Assembly: GCA_964464825.1 (NCBI GenBank)
Contig: CAYXKL010000003.1
Coordinates: 15,873-79,872, forward strand
Reading direction: 5' to 3'
Source of the DNA: DYJK01 sp964464825
GTDB lineage: Bacteria > Bacteroidota > Ignavibacteria > Ignavibacteriales > Melioribacteraceae
Length of the DNA stretch: 64,000 nucleotides
The notes beneath the pieces were generated by a model that saw only the letters and a program-made list of their open reading frames with translations, ran no database searches and was not told where the DNA came from. The number at the start of each line of letters is the position of its first letter. Position 1 is the stretch's first letter. The translations under genes were made by a program, and so were the position numbers. This document shows, in pieces, positions 10,301-17,056 of the stretch.

Positions 10301-10619
10301 AAAAAAGTTTACCGCCTTTTTCAACATAAGATTTTAGTTTTGAAATTATCTTGGAATCGGCTTCTCGCAAATTGAAATTAGAAGAATCAGAACGGTGAAT
10401 CCAAAGTATATTATAATTGAGAATTGAGAATTGGGAATTGAGAAATTGGGTATGATTTAAAAGATTTGGTTTTAATTCTTGGCTCCCTTTTAGAAAATTG
10501 TAAACCGCTTGTAGTTCTTTGTCTTCTTTGTATGAATTATTGAGATCAAGAAGACCAACTTTTATTTGCGATAATAGTACAGAAGAAATGAGAACCCATA
10601 AAGAAAATAAAAATTTCAT
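7293..10619 (-). CDS. Debranching-enzyme-like glycoside hydrolase with amidotransferase-like N-terminus
   Basis: 1108 aa, secreted (MKFLFSLWVLISSVLLSQ). Residues ~20-250 form a ThuA/class-I glutamine-amidotransferase-like flavodoxin fold (KVGLLDLNNSY, YNILWIHRSD, YVEKGGKLFLTLEA, GNGKVLAVGAYTYF). A beta-rich middle follows. At ~560-960 comes an (alpha/alpha)6 barrel like amylo-alpha-1,6-glucosidase/GDE C-terminal domains (GYSWYFGRDAVWSAFALLDY, DASDSTPLYIILAGRY, NTNVGHGWVEGGG, RGYHTGSVWPLFTGW). A beta-sandwich tail ends the protein. It probably hydrolyses alpha-linked glucan or oligosaccharides outside the cytoplasm; the real substrate is unknown. There is a strong AGGAG site before the ATG. 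Two copies of a 7-nt repeat array lie within the gene. It overlaps the next hydrolase gene by 14 nt. Confidence 0.75.
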   Translation of the reverse strand: MKFLFSLWVLISSVLLSQIKVGLLDLNNSYKEDKELQAVYNFLKGSQELKPNLLNHTQFLNSQFSILNYNILWIHRSDSSNFNLREADSKIISKLKSYVEKGGKLFLTLEAMRYLNLLGFETEVPTVHYVDAIDDGYGRKLGLHSFRSHPIFSGLNGGAYMFNPTSDMKTRQIGFFGNSIPRDGKVIAVDWSYINLKEDSKLLLEYEIGNGKVLAVGAYTYFSIPNNSRKHLELFTENCLKYLTGKFDNQKKYYWNYKKNTVREFSILNSQFSIENLAASKIWNKEETSLLISNQFATDNFWNVAGERMLVMGKEKGGIDELWAHPFMALRDYEVGLQFSYKDSIYWLNNEQPQIEVRPESFTRIYKFKRAYLTEIVTASNNKPSAVVHYEYRGVYPAKLIVKFKSNMRFMWPYSEKVFGSINYCWNEYLNSFVIQDESSEHLVIAGANRKPFQKLIGQFQNFQKVDSLFTPITTNEFFVSALTQYKLEMNDNIDFIIAATNEGYDSAQNNYIETISNPEKIYNQVSAYVKKFFENSLTITTPNNYFNEGYRWALIGTDRFFVNTPGLGKALVAGYSTTAKGWNGGHKVNGRPGYSWYFGRDAVWSAFALLDYGDFDKVKEQLKFFNMYQDLNGKIFHELTTSGAVHYDASDSTPLYIILAGRYLQHSGDIEFIKESWHHIKKAIEFCYSTDTDKDHLIENTNVGHGWVEGGGLYTAHTEVYLAACWAEALRMASVMAESVGMNDEYKVYSAEWEKVKNIINEDFWNEEKKFLSFSKLKDGKFNSEKTVLSAVPVYFDMLNKTKAKNVIDDYSENYFSSDWGVRILREDSPIYNPRGYHTGSVWPLFTGWTALAEFKYGNYLQGFTHVMNNFLVYKNWQLGFIEEVLHGDEYRPSGVCSHQCWSQTMVLQPAIEGLLGLEVNALNNKIKLSTHFPANWDSVKVERIRIGDSFVDFQMNRKNGKTFFVFTSNSSKPIQVEFNPTFPLETKFISAQINNKQLTIETFNNRTLSFLFELNRNSILEVSHTGGISVLPKIVLPKPNYTSEGFRILSDKIDGNEYVIEVQGVSGTQNEIEIWKDSSLNKVKIEFEKTKNKYVNKEIRVKYASQ
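9798..9832. repeat. AATTGAG heptamer array, copy 1
   Basis: Four perfect AATTGAG units (9798-9825) followed by AATTCTC. It lies inside the 1108-aa hydrolase gene, where the minus strand encodes EFSILNSQFSIEN. The same heptamer recurs at 10416-10443 in the same gene. Confidence 0.75.
10416..10443. repeat. AATTGAG heptamer array, copy 2
   Basis: Units AATTGAG, AATTGAG, AATTGGG, AATTGAG with an exact 7-nt period, encoding LNSQFSILNYN in the N-terminal amidotransferase-like domain of the 1108-aa protein. It shares its unit with the array 620 nt away. Confidence 0.75.
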
Positions 10620-10725
10620 TCTTACTCCTGATAAACTCTCCGCTACTTGCGCCGGATTAGCTTTAGGGACAAAAAATATTAACGCAAAATCCGTAAATTA
10701 AATGCAAAGAGTGTGAAGAAAAAAT

Positions 10726-12978
10726 TTATCTTCCGCCAGCCGGTAAATTATCGTTCAAGTATTTTGTCAGTAATGTATATAAATGTAATGTTGTTCCTTC
10801 GCCTTCATAAATTCCATGAGTTCTGTTTGGATACGCCATCATTGTAAATTGCTTATTGTACCTTATTAATTCATTTATAACAATTTCTGTATTTTGATAG
10901 TGCACATTATCATCACCGGTGCCATGAACAATCAGTAGATTACCTTCTAATTGATTAGCAAATGTAACGGGTGATCCTTTAATATAAACTGAATCATTTT
11001 CAGGAAGTAATCCCATATAACGTTCTTGATAAATATTATCATAGAACTTTTCATTTCCAACCGGGGCAACTGCCATTCCAGTTTTATAAAGTTTGGGATA
11101 ACGGAACATTAAATTTAGAGTCATAGAACCACCACCACTCCAACCCCAAACACCAACTCTTTCCGGATCAATGAAATGAAATTTCTGAAGTATTGCTTCA
11201 GCTGCTTTTGCTTGATCACCTGAATTAAGAATTCCGATTTTTTCATAAATCGATTTCCTAAATTCTCTTCCTCTTGGTGATGGAGTACCCCGGTTATCAA
11301 CGCTCATAACAATATATCCTTGCTGAGTAAGCATAACATTCCAAAAATAGTCTGAGCCGCCCCAGCTATCGAGCACTGTTTGTGCTGCTGGTTCACCATA
11401 TAAAGTAAATAGAACCGGATATTTTTTTGTGGAATCGAAATCAACCGGTTTCATCATCCAGCAATCAAGAGATATTTCTCCAATATCAATCTGGAAAAAT
11501 TCAACCGGTGTTCTTTTTAATTCATTTATTTTTTCAAGTAACGCTTTATTTTCAACTAATGTTCGTAAGGTTTTATGTGAAGGAAGTTCTATCAAATCAA
11601 TTACCGGAGGGGTACCCGCTTTTGAATATGTATGGAAAGCAAAGTTTGCACCATCAGAAATCTGGTAGCTGTGAGTACCATATTTACCATCAGGAGTTAC
11701 TTTATCTAATTTCCCTTTTCCATTTAAAGAAATTCTATATAAATATTTTTGAGTAGCATTTTCAGGTGATCCTCTAAAATAAATCCATCCGTCAGCTTCA
11801 TCAATTTTTTGAATATCAATTACATCATATTCTCCGGGTGTTAATAATTTCTTTTCTGTGCCATCATAAGAGATCAAGTAAATATGTCTCCATCCATCTG
11901 ATTCACTTAACCATAAAAATTCTTTACCTTTATTCAACCACTTCATATAATCATTAACATCAATCCATGCATTATCTTTTTCAGTATAAACATTTCTAAC
12001 ATTTCCATTTTTAATATTGCACAAAATAATATTCAATTCATTTTGCTTCCGATTTAATTGCTGCAGCCAAATTTCATTTGAATTATCATGCCAGTCCATC
12101 CTTGCGATGTAATTATTGCGTGGATCGCCGGGCACATTCATCCAAATAGTTTCTCCACCTTCTGAACTAATAACTCCAACTTTACAAGAAGAATTTTGAG
12201 TTCCAACTTTAGGATATTGGACTGGTATTACTTTGGAATAGATGGAATCGGTATTATTAATCATATAAAAAACGCCGATACCGGATGCATCAAGCTGCCA
12301 GTAGGCTATATGCTTACTATCTGGGCTCCATCTAAATCCGTCGCGGCAATCAAGCTCTTCTTCATAAACCCAGTCGAATGTACCGTTAATTATTGTCGTT
12401 GAACCATCGAATGTAAGTTGTGTTATTTTATTAGCAGAAAGATCTTCCACATAAATGTTGTTTTCTCTTACATAAGCAACTTTTTTATTATCAGGAGAAA
12501 ATTTTGCAAACATTAACGTTGAAGGTTTTGCATCGCCACCAAGTTTTTTTAATTCATTTGTTTCTAGATTCAAAACCCAGTAATCACCGCGTGTGTTGTA
12601 GCGCCAGACTTTAGCGGTGTTAGTAAATATTAAAAGCCATTTACGATTAGTAGACCAAATATAGTTATTAATCGGCAGCGGTTTTTCTTTACCATGCGGA
12701 ATAAGAAGTTTTGCTGAAACCATCACCTCGCGATTTCCGGTAGCTGTTTCATATTTAACAATTTCTCTACTGCCCGTAATTTCTTTTGAGGTTTCCAAAG
12801 CAGTATAATATTTGCCTTCGTCAATCCATCTGGCTTGTACGAAACTCTGTCCGAAGAATTCATAATTTTTAAATAGGCGATCTATGGTTAGTAACGATTT
12901 GTCTGCTTCTTGTGAATAAAAATTTGAGGAGAGGAACAATACTATATAGAGAATAAAATATTTTGTATATGATTTCAT
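10726..12978 (-). CDS. Dipeptidyl peptidase IV (S9B family)
   Basis: About 750 aa, exported (SYTKYFILYIVLFLSSNFYS). The N-terminal beta-propeller (DPPIV_N) includes the double-Glu motif WVYEEELDCRDGF that binds the free N-terminus of substrates. The C-terminal alpha/beta-hydrolase domain has the nucleophile in GWSGGG (~S614), the acid Asp in HGTGDDNVH and the His in NRTHGIYE. It removes X-Pro or X-Ala dipeptides from peptide N-termini. The start was set at the ATG complementary to 12976-12978, because it has a GGGGG ribosome site six bases upstream; a GTG four codons earlier would overlap that site. It is the first gene of the minus-strand run before the hydrolases, with a 106-nt gap to the next gene. 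Confidence 0.92.
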   Translation of the reverse strand: MKSYTKYFILYIVLFLSSNFYSQEADKSLLTIDRLFKNYEFFGQSFVQARWIDEGKYYTALETSKEITGSREIVKYETATGNREVMVSAKLLIPHGKEKPLPINNYIWSTNRKWLLIFTNTAKVWRYNTRGDYWVLNLETNELKKLGGDAKPSTLMFAKFSPDNKKVAYVRENNIYVEDLSANKITQLTFDGSTTIINGTFDWVYEEELDCRDGFRWSPDSKHIAYWQLDASGIGVFYMINNTDSIYSKVIPVQYPKVGTQNSSCKVGVISSEGGETIWMNVPGDPRNNYIARMDWHDNSNEIWLQQLNRKQNELNIILCNIKNGNVRNVYTEKDNAWIDVNDYMKWLNKGKEFLWLSESDGWRHIYLISYDGTEKKLLTPGEYDVIDIQKIDEADGWIYFRGSPENATQKYLYRISLNGKGKLDKVTPDGKYGTHSYQISDGANFAFHTYSKAGTPPVIDLIELPSHKTLRTLVENKALLEKINELKRTPVEFFQIDIGEISLDCWMMKPVDFDSTKKYPVLFTLYGEPAAQTVLDSWGGSDYFWNVMLTQQGYIVMSVDNRGTPSPRGREFRKSIYEKIGILNSGDQAKAAEAILQKFHFIDPERVGVWGWSGGGSMTLNLMFRYPKLYKTGMAVAPVGNEKFYDNIYQERYMGLLPENDSVYIKGSPVTFANQLEGNLLIVHGTGDDNVHYQNTEIVINELIRYNKQFTMMAYPNRTHGIYEGEGTTLHLYTLLTKYLNDNLPAGGR

Positions 12979-13027
12979 TTTTACCCCCACTTTATTTATT
13001 TGGAAGATTCATTTAATGAGCACAGAA

Positions 13028-14608
13028 TTAATTTTTATAATGAATATTTTTCATTGCTCTTTCACTTAAAGCAAGAATTGTAAGTGACGGATTAACTCCG
13101 GGATTTGCAGAAATCATTGAACCATCACACACATACATATTTTTATAACCAAACACACGATTGTCTTTATCAATTACACCTTTTGAAGCATCTTGACCCA
13201 TTACAGCACCGCCGAGAATATGTGCCGTGGTTGGAATTCCGAATACTATTTCGGAAAGGAGCGCCCCGGGAGTTCCGTCTACAATTTCTCCAAAGCGTTT
13301 TGCAAGTTTATTTGCTTCCGGTAAAAACGCTGTTGGTAAATCACCTTGATCTATCCCTGATTTCATTCTGAAAAACCCTTTTGAAAATTTTAACGTTCCG
13401 CTTATAGTCCGCATATACAAAAGTATTTGCGTTTTCTTTGCCCAATCCCAAACAAAGTAAACTTTGAAATACTTAATTGGATGTAAAACTATTTCCTTTA
13501 AAGCATTAAAAATTCTTGTAAATAAATTTTTTCCGATTGTTAATGGTGCTAACTGAAGCCGCCAAAATCCCGAACCTGATGGATACCGTACCGGTTCAAG
13601 GTGACTAAATTCATCAGTATGTAAAATTGACCCGATAGCAATTCCATCTGAAAATACAGTTTCTTTTTTAGGTGAAACAACTCCAATCAAACTTTCAGAA
13701 TTCGTTCTAACACTATAACCAATTCTTGATGAGAGATTCGGTAATGATTTTTTTTTCAAATCCATCAGAAGAGGAATTGTGCCGAGCACGCCGCCGGCAA
13801 AAACAATCCCTTTAGTTCTATATGAACCTTTTTTCATAAATATTTTTGTTGATGATTTCCACTTAACAAAATAACCATCCGTACCATCATCAGAGTTAAT
13901 AGTATTTACATCATAGACAAAAGTTTCGGCTTGAATTTGTGCGCCTTTTTTTTGAGCGAGATACAAGTAATTTTTATCGAGAGTGTTTTTTGCATTCTCT
14001 TTACATCCGATCATGCATCTGCCGCAAAATGTGCATCCGCTTCTATTTGGTCCTTCTCCATTAAAATAAGGATCGTTCACGGTTTTATTTGGTTCGCCAA
14101 AATAAATTGCTACATCTGTCTGTTCAAAAAAATTTTCCTTACCAATTTCATGGGCTAGTTGTTTTAAAGCTACGTCGCCATTTTCTAAACGAGGATTTTT
14201 TGTAACCCCCATCATTCTCTTGGCGGTTTGGTAATGAGGCAGAAGTTCTTCTTTCCAATTAGCTAGGTGTGCCCACGATTCGGATTTGAAAAATGAGTCA
14301 GTTGGAATTGGTAATGTATTTGCATACATAAGCGAGCCGCCACCTACACCAACACCGGATAAAATTCCCACGTGGCGGTAAAATGTAATTTTGAAGAATC
14401 CAAAAAATCTAAATAATGGTAACCAAAGCCATCTTTTTAAGTTCCAATTTGATTTCGGAAAATCTTTGGCGGTGTACCATTTCCCTTTTTCAATCACTAA
14501 AACTTTGTAACCTTTTTCAGATAAACGGAGAGCCGCAACAGATCCGCCGAATCCGCTGCCGATGATGATGTAGTCGTAATCGAAATTGCTGAGTTTTACT
14601 TCATTCAT
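13028..14608 (-). CDS. GMC-family FAD oxidoreductase with ferredoxin-like Cys motif
   Basis: 526 aa. A dinucleotide-binding motif GSGFGGSVAALRLSE at 17-31 and a second FAD contact at VGVGGGSLMYANT place it in the GMC/cholesterol-oxidase-like family. The C-terminal part has the conserved HILGGAVMG and NPGVNPSLTILALSERA. C192-x2-C195-x2-C198-x3-C202 has the exact spacing of a [4Fe-4S] ligand set, inserted just before the substrate domain. No signal peptide is visible, so it is probably cytoplasmic or membrane-associated. It likely oxidises an alcohol or sterol-like substrate and could hand electrons to a carrier through the cluster. It ends 49 nt upstream of the DPP-IV start on the same strand. 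Confidence 0.85.
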   Translation of the reverse strand: MNEVKLSNFDYDYIIIGSGFGGSVAALRLSEKGYKVLVIEKGKWYTAKDFPKSNWNLKRWLWLPLFRFFGFFKITFYRHVGILSGVGVGGGSLMYANTLPIPTDSFFKSESWAHLANWKEELLPHYQTAKRMMGVTKNPRLENGDVALKQLAHEIGKENFFEQTDVAIYFGEPNKTVNDPYFNGEGPNRSGCTFCGRCMIGCKENAKNTLDKNYLYLAQKKGAQIQAETFVYDVNTINSDDGTDGYFVKWKSSTKIFMKKGSYRTKGIVFAGGVLGTIPLLMDLKKKSLPNLSSRIGYSVRTNSESLIGVVSPKKETVFSDGIAIGSILHTDEFSHLEPVRYPSGSGFWRLQLAPLTIGKNLFTRIFNALKEIVLHPIKYFKVYFVWDWAKKTQILLYMRTISGTLKFSKGFFRMKSGIDQGDLPTAFLPEANKLAKRFGEIVDGTPGALLSEIVFGIPTTAHILGGAVMGQDASKGVIDKDNRVFGYKNMYVCDGSMISANPGVNPSLTILALSERAMKNIHYKN

Positions 14609-14720
14609 TATATAAAGCTGCTTGCCATTATAAATTAATGCAGTTATAAAAAAATCACGTTTAATATTTTTTATTATTGATTACTTTGTTAATTATACAT
14701 TATACATTTCATTTAAGAAG

Positions 14721-14792
14721 TACCCCCGGCTGGAATCGAACCAGCACCTCGAGCTCCGGAGGCTCGTATTATATCCGTTTAACTACGGGGGC
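14721..14792 (-). tRNA. tRNA-Arg (anticodon CCG)
   Basis: On the minus strand a 72-nt cloverleaf can be drawn. The acceptor stem pairs GCCCCCG with CGGGGGT (first pair G-U) and the discriminator is A. The anticodon loop CTCCGGA, with anticodon CCG, sits on an ACGAGC/GCTCG-type stem. The T arm is CTGGTTCGATTCCAG. The anticodon reads the CGG arginine codon. The 3' CCA is not encoded. Confidence 0.93.
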
Positions 14793-14805
14793 AAACACAA
14801 TATTA

Positions 14806-14854
14806 TTTACGAATTACGATTTAATATTTTTGATTTACGATTTCTAATTTATAC
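14806..14854. repeat. Degenerate heptamer-periodic tract next to the tRNA gene
   Basis: The tract reads in seven 7-nt steps: TTTACGA, ATTACGA, TTTAATA, TTTTTGA, TTTACGA, TTTCTAA, TTTATAC. It lies 14 nt upstream of the tRNA-Arg 5' end. The period matches the in-gene arrays at 6437, 9798 and 10416, although the unit differs. Confidence 0.5.
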
Positions 14855-15033
14855 CTTCTTCTATAAAGTTAATACTTAAAAATTATAATATATCACCACC
14901 ATTAGAAAAATATGAAGAAATAAATTCTAATTCTTCTATGAAAAATTTATTAACAAATGCAAATTTTTCAAGCTATTGACTTTTCATAGATTTTACTAAT
15001 TTATCGGCGAGAATATTTTATTGGAGTAAAATC

Positions 15034-15558
15034 GTGTCGATTACAATGCGGAAAGCTGTTACAGAAATCATTACATCACTAAAAAAACTCCCCGAGCCCG
15101 GAAAGAAAACCGGTTCTTTCTGGGATTTTATGAAAGGTCAGCTTGCAGATGAAGGCGAGTGGGATCAAAAACATATTCGAATTATCACAAAAGAAATAGA
15201 TACGCTTCTATCTAGACTTGATAAAAAATCTTTAACCGATCTTTGGAAATCAACACCGGCTGCAGATGAAAAAATTGTCGAGGGGAAAAAAGTTGATTTG
15301 CCCGAAATGAAATATGATATAACCGATGAAATGATCGGGCAAGTTATGGATAGAATGGATGATAATTATTCCTTGCGTGAAAGTTATTACGTACCAAGTG
15401 AATCTTATTATGCAACTGAAAAAATTGAAGATAAAAAAGATGAAGATCCGGATTCCGATATAGAGCCAGAAGACATAATTGAAGAGGATTTAGATCTAAA
15501 TGATGACGATCTTTTCAGTGAAGAGCCCGAAGATGACGAAGATGATTTCAAATTTTAG
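15034..15558 (+). CDS. Small acidic protein of unknown function
   Basis: 174 aa with a GTG start preceded by TTGGAG at good spacing; an ATG four codons in is an alternative. The first ~75 residues are a mixed helical region (EIITSLKKLPEPGKKTGSFW, IDTLLSRLDKKSL). The last ~50 are extremely acidic (DEDPDSDIEPEDIIEEDLDL and more), with almost no basic residue. There is no signal peptide or membrane segment. I do not recognise the family. Its end overlaps the next gene by 17 nt, so the two are probably cotranslated. The acidic tail suggests binding to a basic partner, as inference only. Confidence 0.7.
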   Translation: MSITMRKAVTEIITSLKKLPEPGKKTGSFWDFMKGQLADEGEWDQKHIRIITKEIDTLLSRLDKKSLTDLWKSTPAADEKIVEGKKVDLPEMKYDITDEMIGQVMDRMDDNYSLRESYYVPSESYYATEKIEDKKDEDPDSDIEPEDIIEEDLDLNDDDLFSEEPEDDEDDFKF

Positions 15559-15967
15559 ATACTTATTGTTCGGTATTTTTCTATCAATTTCAATATTTGC
15601 TCAAAATAACAAAATCCCAGATTCATTACGTTGGCTCAAATTCGAATTACCCGATGAAGTGTTAAACTACCAATTCAATCAATTATTTTTTGATGACCAA
15701 ATTAATTCATCATCATTCATAAATACTGATCTCTTTGATAGCAACTCAGTATGGATACAAGCTCGAATGATGCTGAATACTTTTAAGAGCGATAATCAAG
15801 CAGATGAAATTTGGAAAGCTAACATTCTAAATCCACTTCAAGATAAATTTATTAAAAGTCAGCAAATGAAATTTTGGAATACAGTTTTAGCTTCTGTTCA
15901 GGTTGGAGCAGTTGGATATTTAGCTTATAAACATTTGAAGAAATACGGATTTCTTAAAAAGAAATAA
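15542..15967 (+). CDS. Exported small protein with C-terminal membrane helix, unknown function
   Basis: 141 aa from the ATG at 15542. This start is preferred over the upstream ATG at 15500 because it places MISNFRYLLFGIFLSISIFA, a signal peptide ending AQ, at the N-terminus. The mature part has no recognised domain (IPDSLRWLKFELPDEVLNYQ). It ends with a hydrophobic helix (VLASVQVGAVGYLAYKHL) and a basic tail KKYGFLKKK. This topology suggests an inner-membrane anchor with a periplasmic domain. It overlaps the acidic protein gene upstream. Confidence 0.65.
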   Translation: MISNFRYLLFGIFLSISIFAQNNKIPDSLRWLKFELPDEVLNYQFNQLFFDDQINSSSFINTDLFDSNSVWIQARMMLNTFKSDNQADEIWKANILNPLQDKFIKSQQMKFWNTVLASVQVGAVGYLAYKHLKKYGFLKKK

Positions 15968-16054
15968 ATCACTTAAAAATAGATTTTCATCATCTGTAAC
16001 TTTAATATCTACATACAAGTCTAAATATCAAACAATTAAATAGATTTATAGATT

Positions 16055-17053
16055 ATGAAAAAAACAGTTGTCTTATTACTACTCCTAACTATTTCAAATT
16101 TATTTCCACAGAATGGATACTACGACAAAGATTCAGTAGAAACCGGTTGCTACAATAAAAGCTTTGATTTAGGATTCAAAAATACTGGAATAAGCTTTGG
16201 TAATTCTTCCTCTTTCAACGGAATCCGTTTTAATTTTTCTGACTGCGGTATAGAGGAAATCAACGGTATCAACATTACGTTCTGGAAACCAGAAAGAAAT
16301 CCGGGTTCTGTAATAAACGGAATTGCAATTGGATTAGCACCAAGCGCTGGAACAATTAACGGAATTTCTGTCAGTCTGGCTGCCACCGTTGCTGATAATG
16401 ATTTAAATGGAATCAATTTTGGAGGACTTGCAGTTGTTTCTCAAGGTAATATTTCAGGTGTAAATTTTGGTGGATTGGCTGTTGTTTCTCAGAGCAACAT
16501 GAAAGGAATTAATATTGGCGGACTTGCAGTAGTATCCCAAGGAAACCAAGTTGGTTTAAATATCGGTGGATTAGCTACAGTATCGCAAGGTAATATGACC
16601 GGTTTAAATTTTGGCAGTTTGGCTGTTGTATCTCAAGGTAATTTGTTTGGTGTTAATATCGGGGGGCTTGCAATTGTTGCTCAAGGTGAATTAAAAGGAG
16701 TTAACTTTGGCGGACTTGCGATAGTTGGACAAGAAAGTATATTCGGATTAAATCAAGCTTTACTTGCAATAGTTAGTCAAAACGAAATCAAGGGATTAAC
16801 TATTGCCGGATATAAAACTGAAGCATTAGAATTTATTGGAGTGAATATTAGCGGCTGGAGTGAATTTAATAACTTTACTGGATTTTCCCTCGCTGTTTAT
16901 AATCGCATTACTGAATCACAAAATGGTTTAACTATTGGATTATTTAACTCCGCAGAAAATCTTAATGGTGTTCAAATTGGATTAATCAACATTGCAAAAA
17001 ACAACAAAGGAATTTTGAAAGTTCTACCGATTATTAACGCACATTTTGATTAA
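16055..17053 (+). CDS. LA_2272-type surface repeat protein
   Basis: 332 aa with a signal peptide (MKKTVVLLLLLTISNLFPQ). Residues ~119-246 are eight tandem 16-residue units of the form G-[IVL]-N-[FI]-G-G-L-A-V-V-S-Q-G-N-x-x. Shorter NGI/GLN units flank them on both sides. The spacing of small and hydrophobic residues fits a beta-solenoid or a repeated beta-hairpin at the cell surface. It resembles proteins annotated as LA_2272 surface repeat-containing family, by recall. The function is unknown. It converges on the M14 gene with only three bases between the stop codons, and I see no terminator there. Confidence 0.75.
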   Translation: MKKTVVLLLLLTISNLFPQNGYYDKDSVETGCYNKSFDLGFKNTGISFGNSSSFNGIRFNFSDCGIEEINGINITFWKPERNPGSVINGIAIGLAPSAGTINGISVSLAATVADNDLNGINFGGLAVVSQGNISGVNFGGLAVVSQSNMKGINIGGLAVVSQGNQVGLNIGGLATVSQGNMTGLNFGSLAVVSQGNLFGVNIGGLAIVAQGELKGVNFGGLAIVGQESIFGLNQALLAIVSQNEIKGLTIAGYKTEALEFIGVNISGWSEFNNFTGFSLAVYNRITESQNGLTIGLFNSAENLNGVQIGLINIAKNNKGILKVLPIINAHFD

Positions 17054-17056
17054 CCA

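Larger units (their letters stand above)
14609..15033. other. 425-nt intergenic region
   Basis: This gap between divergent genes holds the minus-strand tRNA-Arg (14721-14792) and a 7-nt periodic AT-rich tract (14806-14854). A possible sigma70-like -35 (TTGACT, 14976-14981) lies ahead of the GTG gene at 15034, with a weak -10 (ATTTAT) 17 nt on. I see nothing else in it. Confidence 0.5.

Noticed and set aside
11427..11756. 109-aa plus-strand frame inside the DPP-IV gene
   Set aside because: It is antisense to a well-conserved peptidase domain, with no ribosome site and no recognisable features.
15500..15541. Upstream ATG as the start of the exported small protein
   Set aside because: Starting there would put 14 residues ahead of a clean signal peptide; the ATG at 15542 gives a normal N-terminus.
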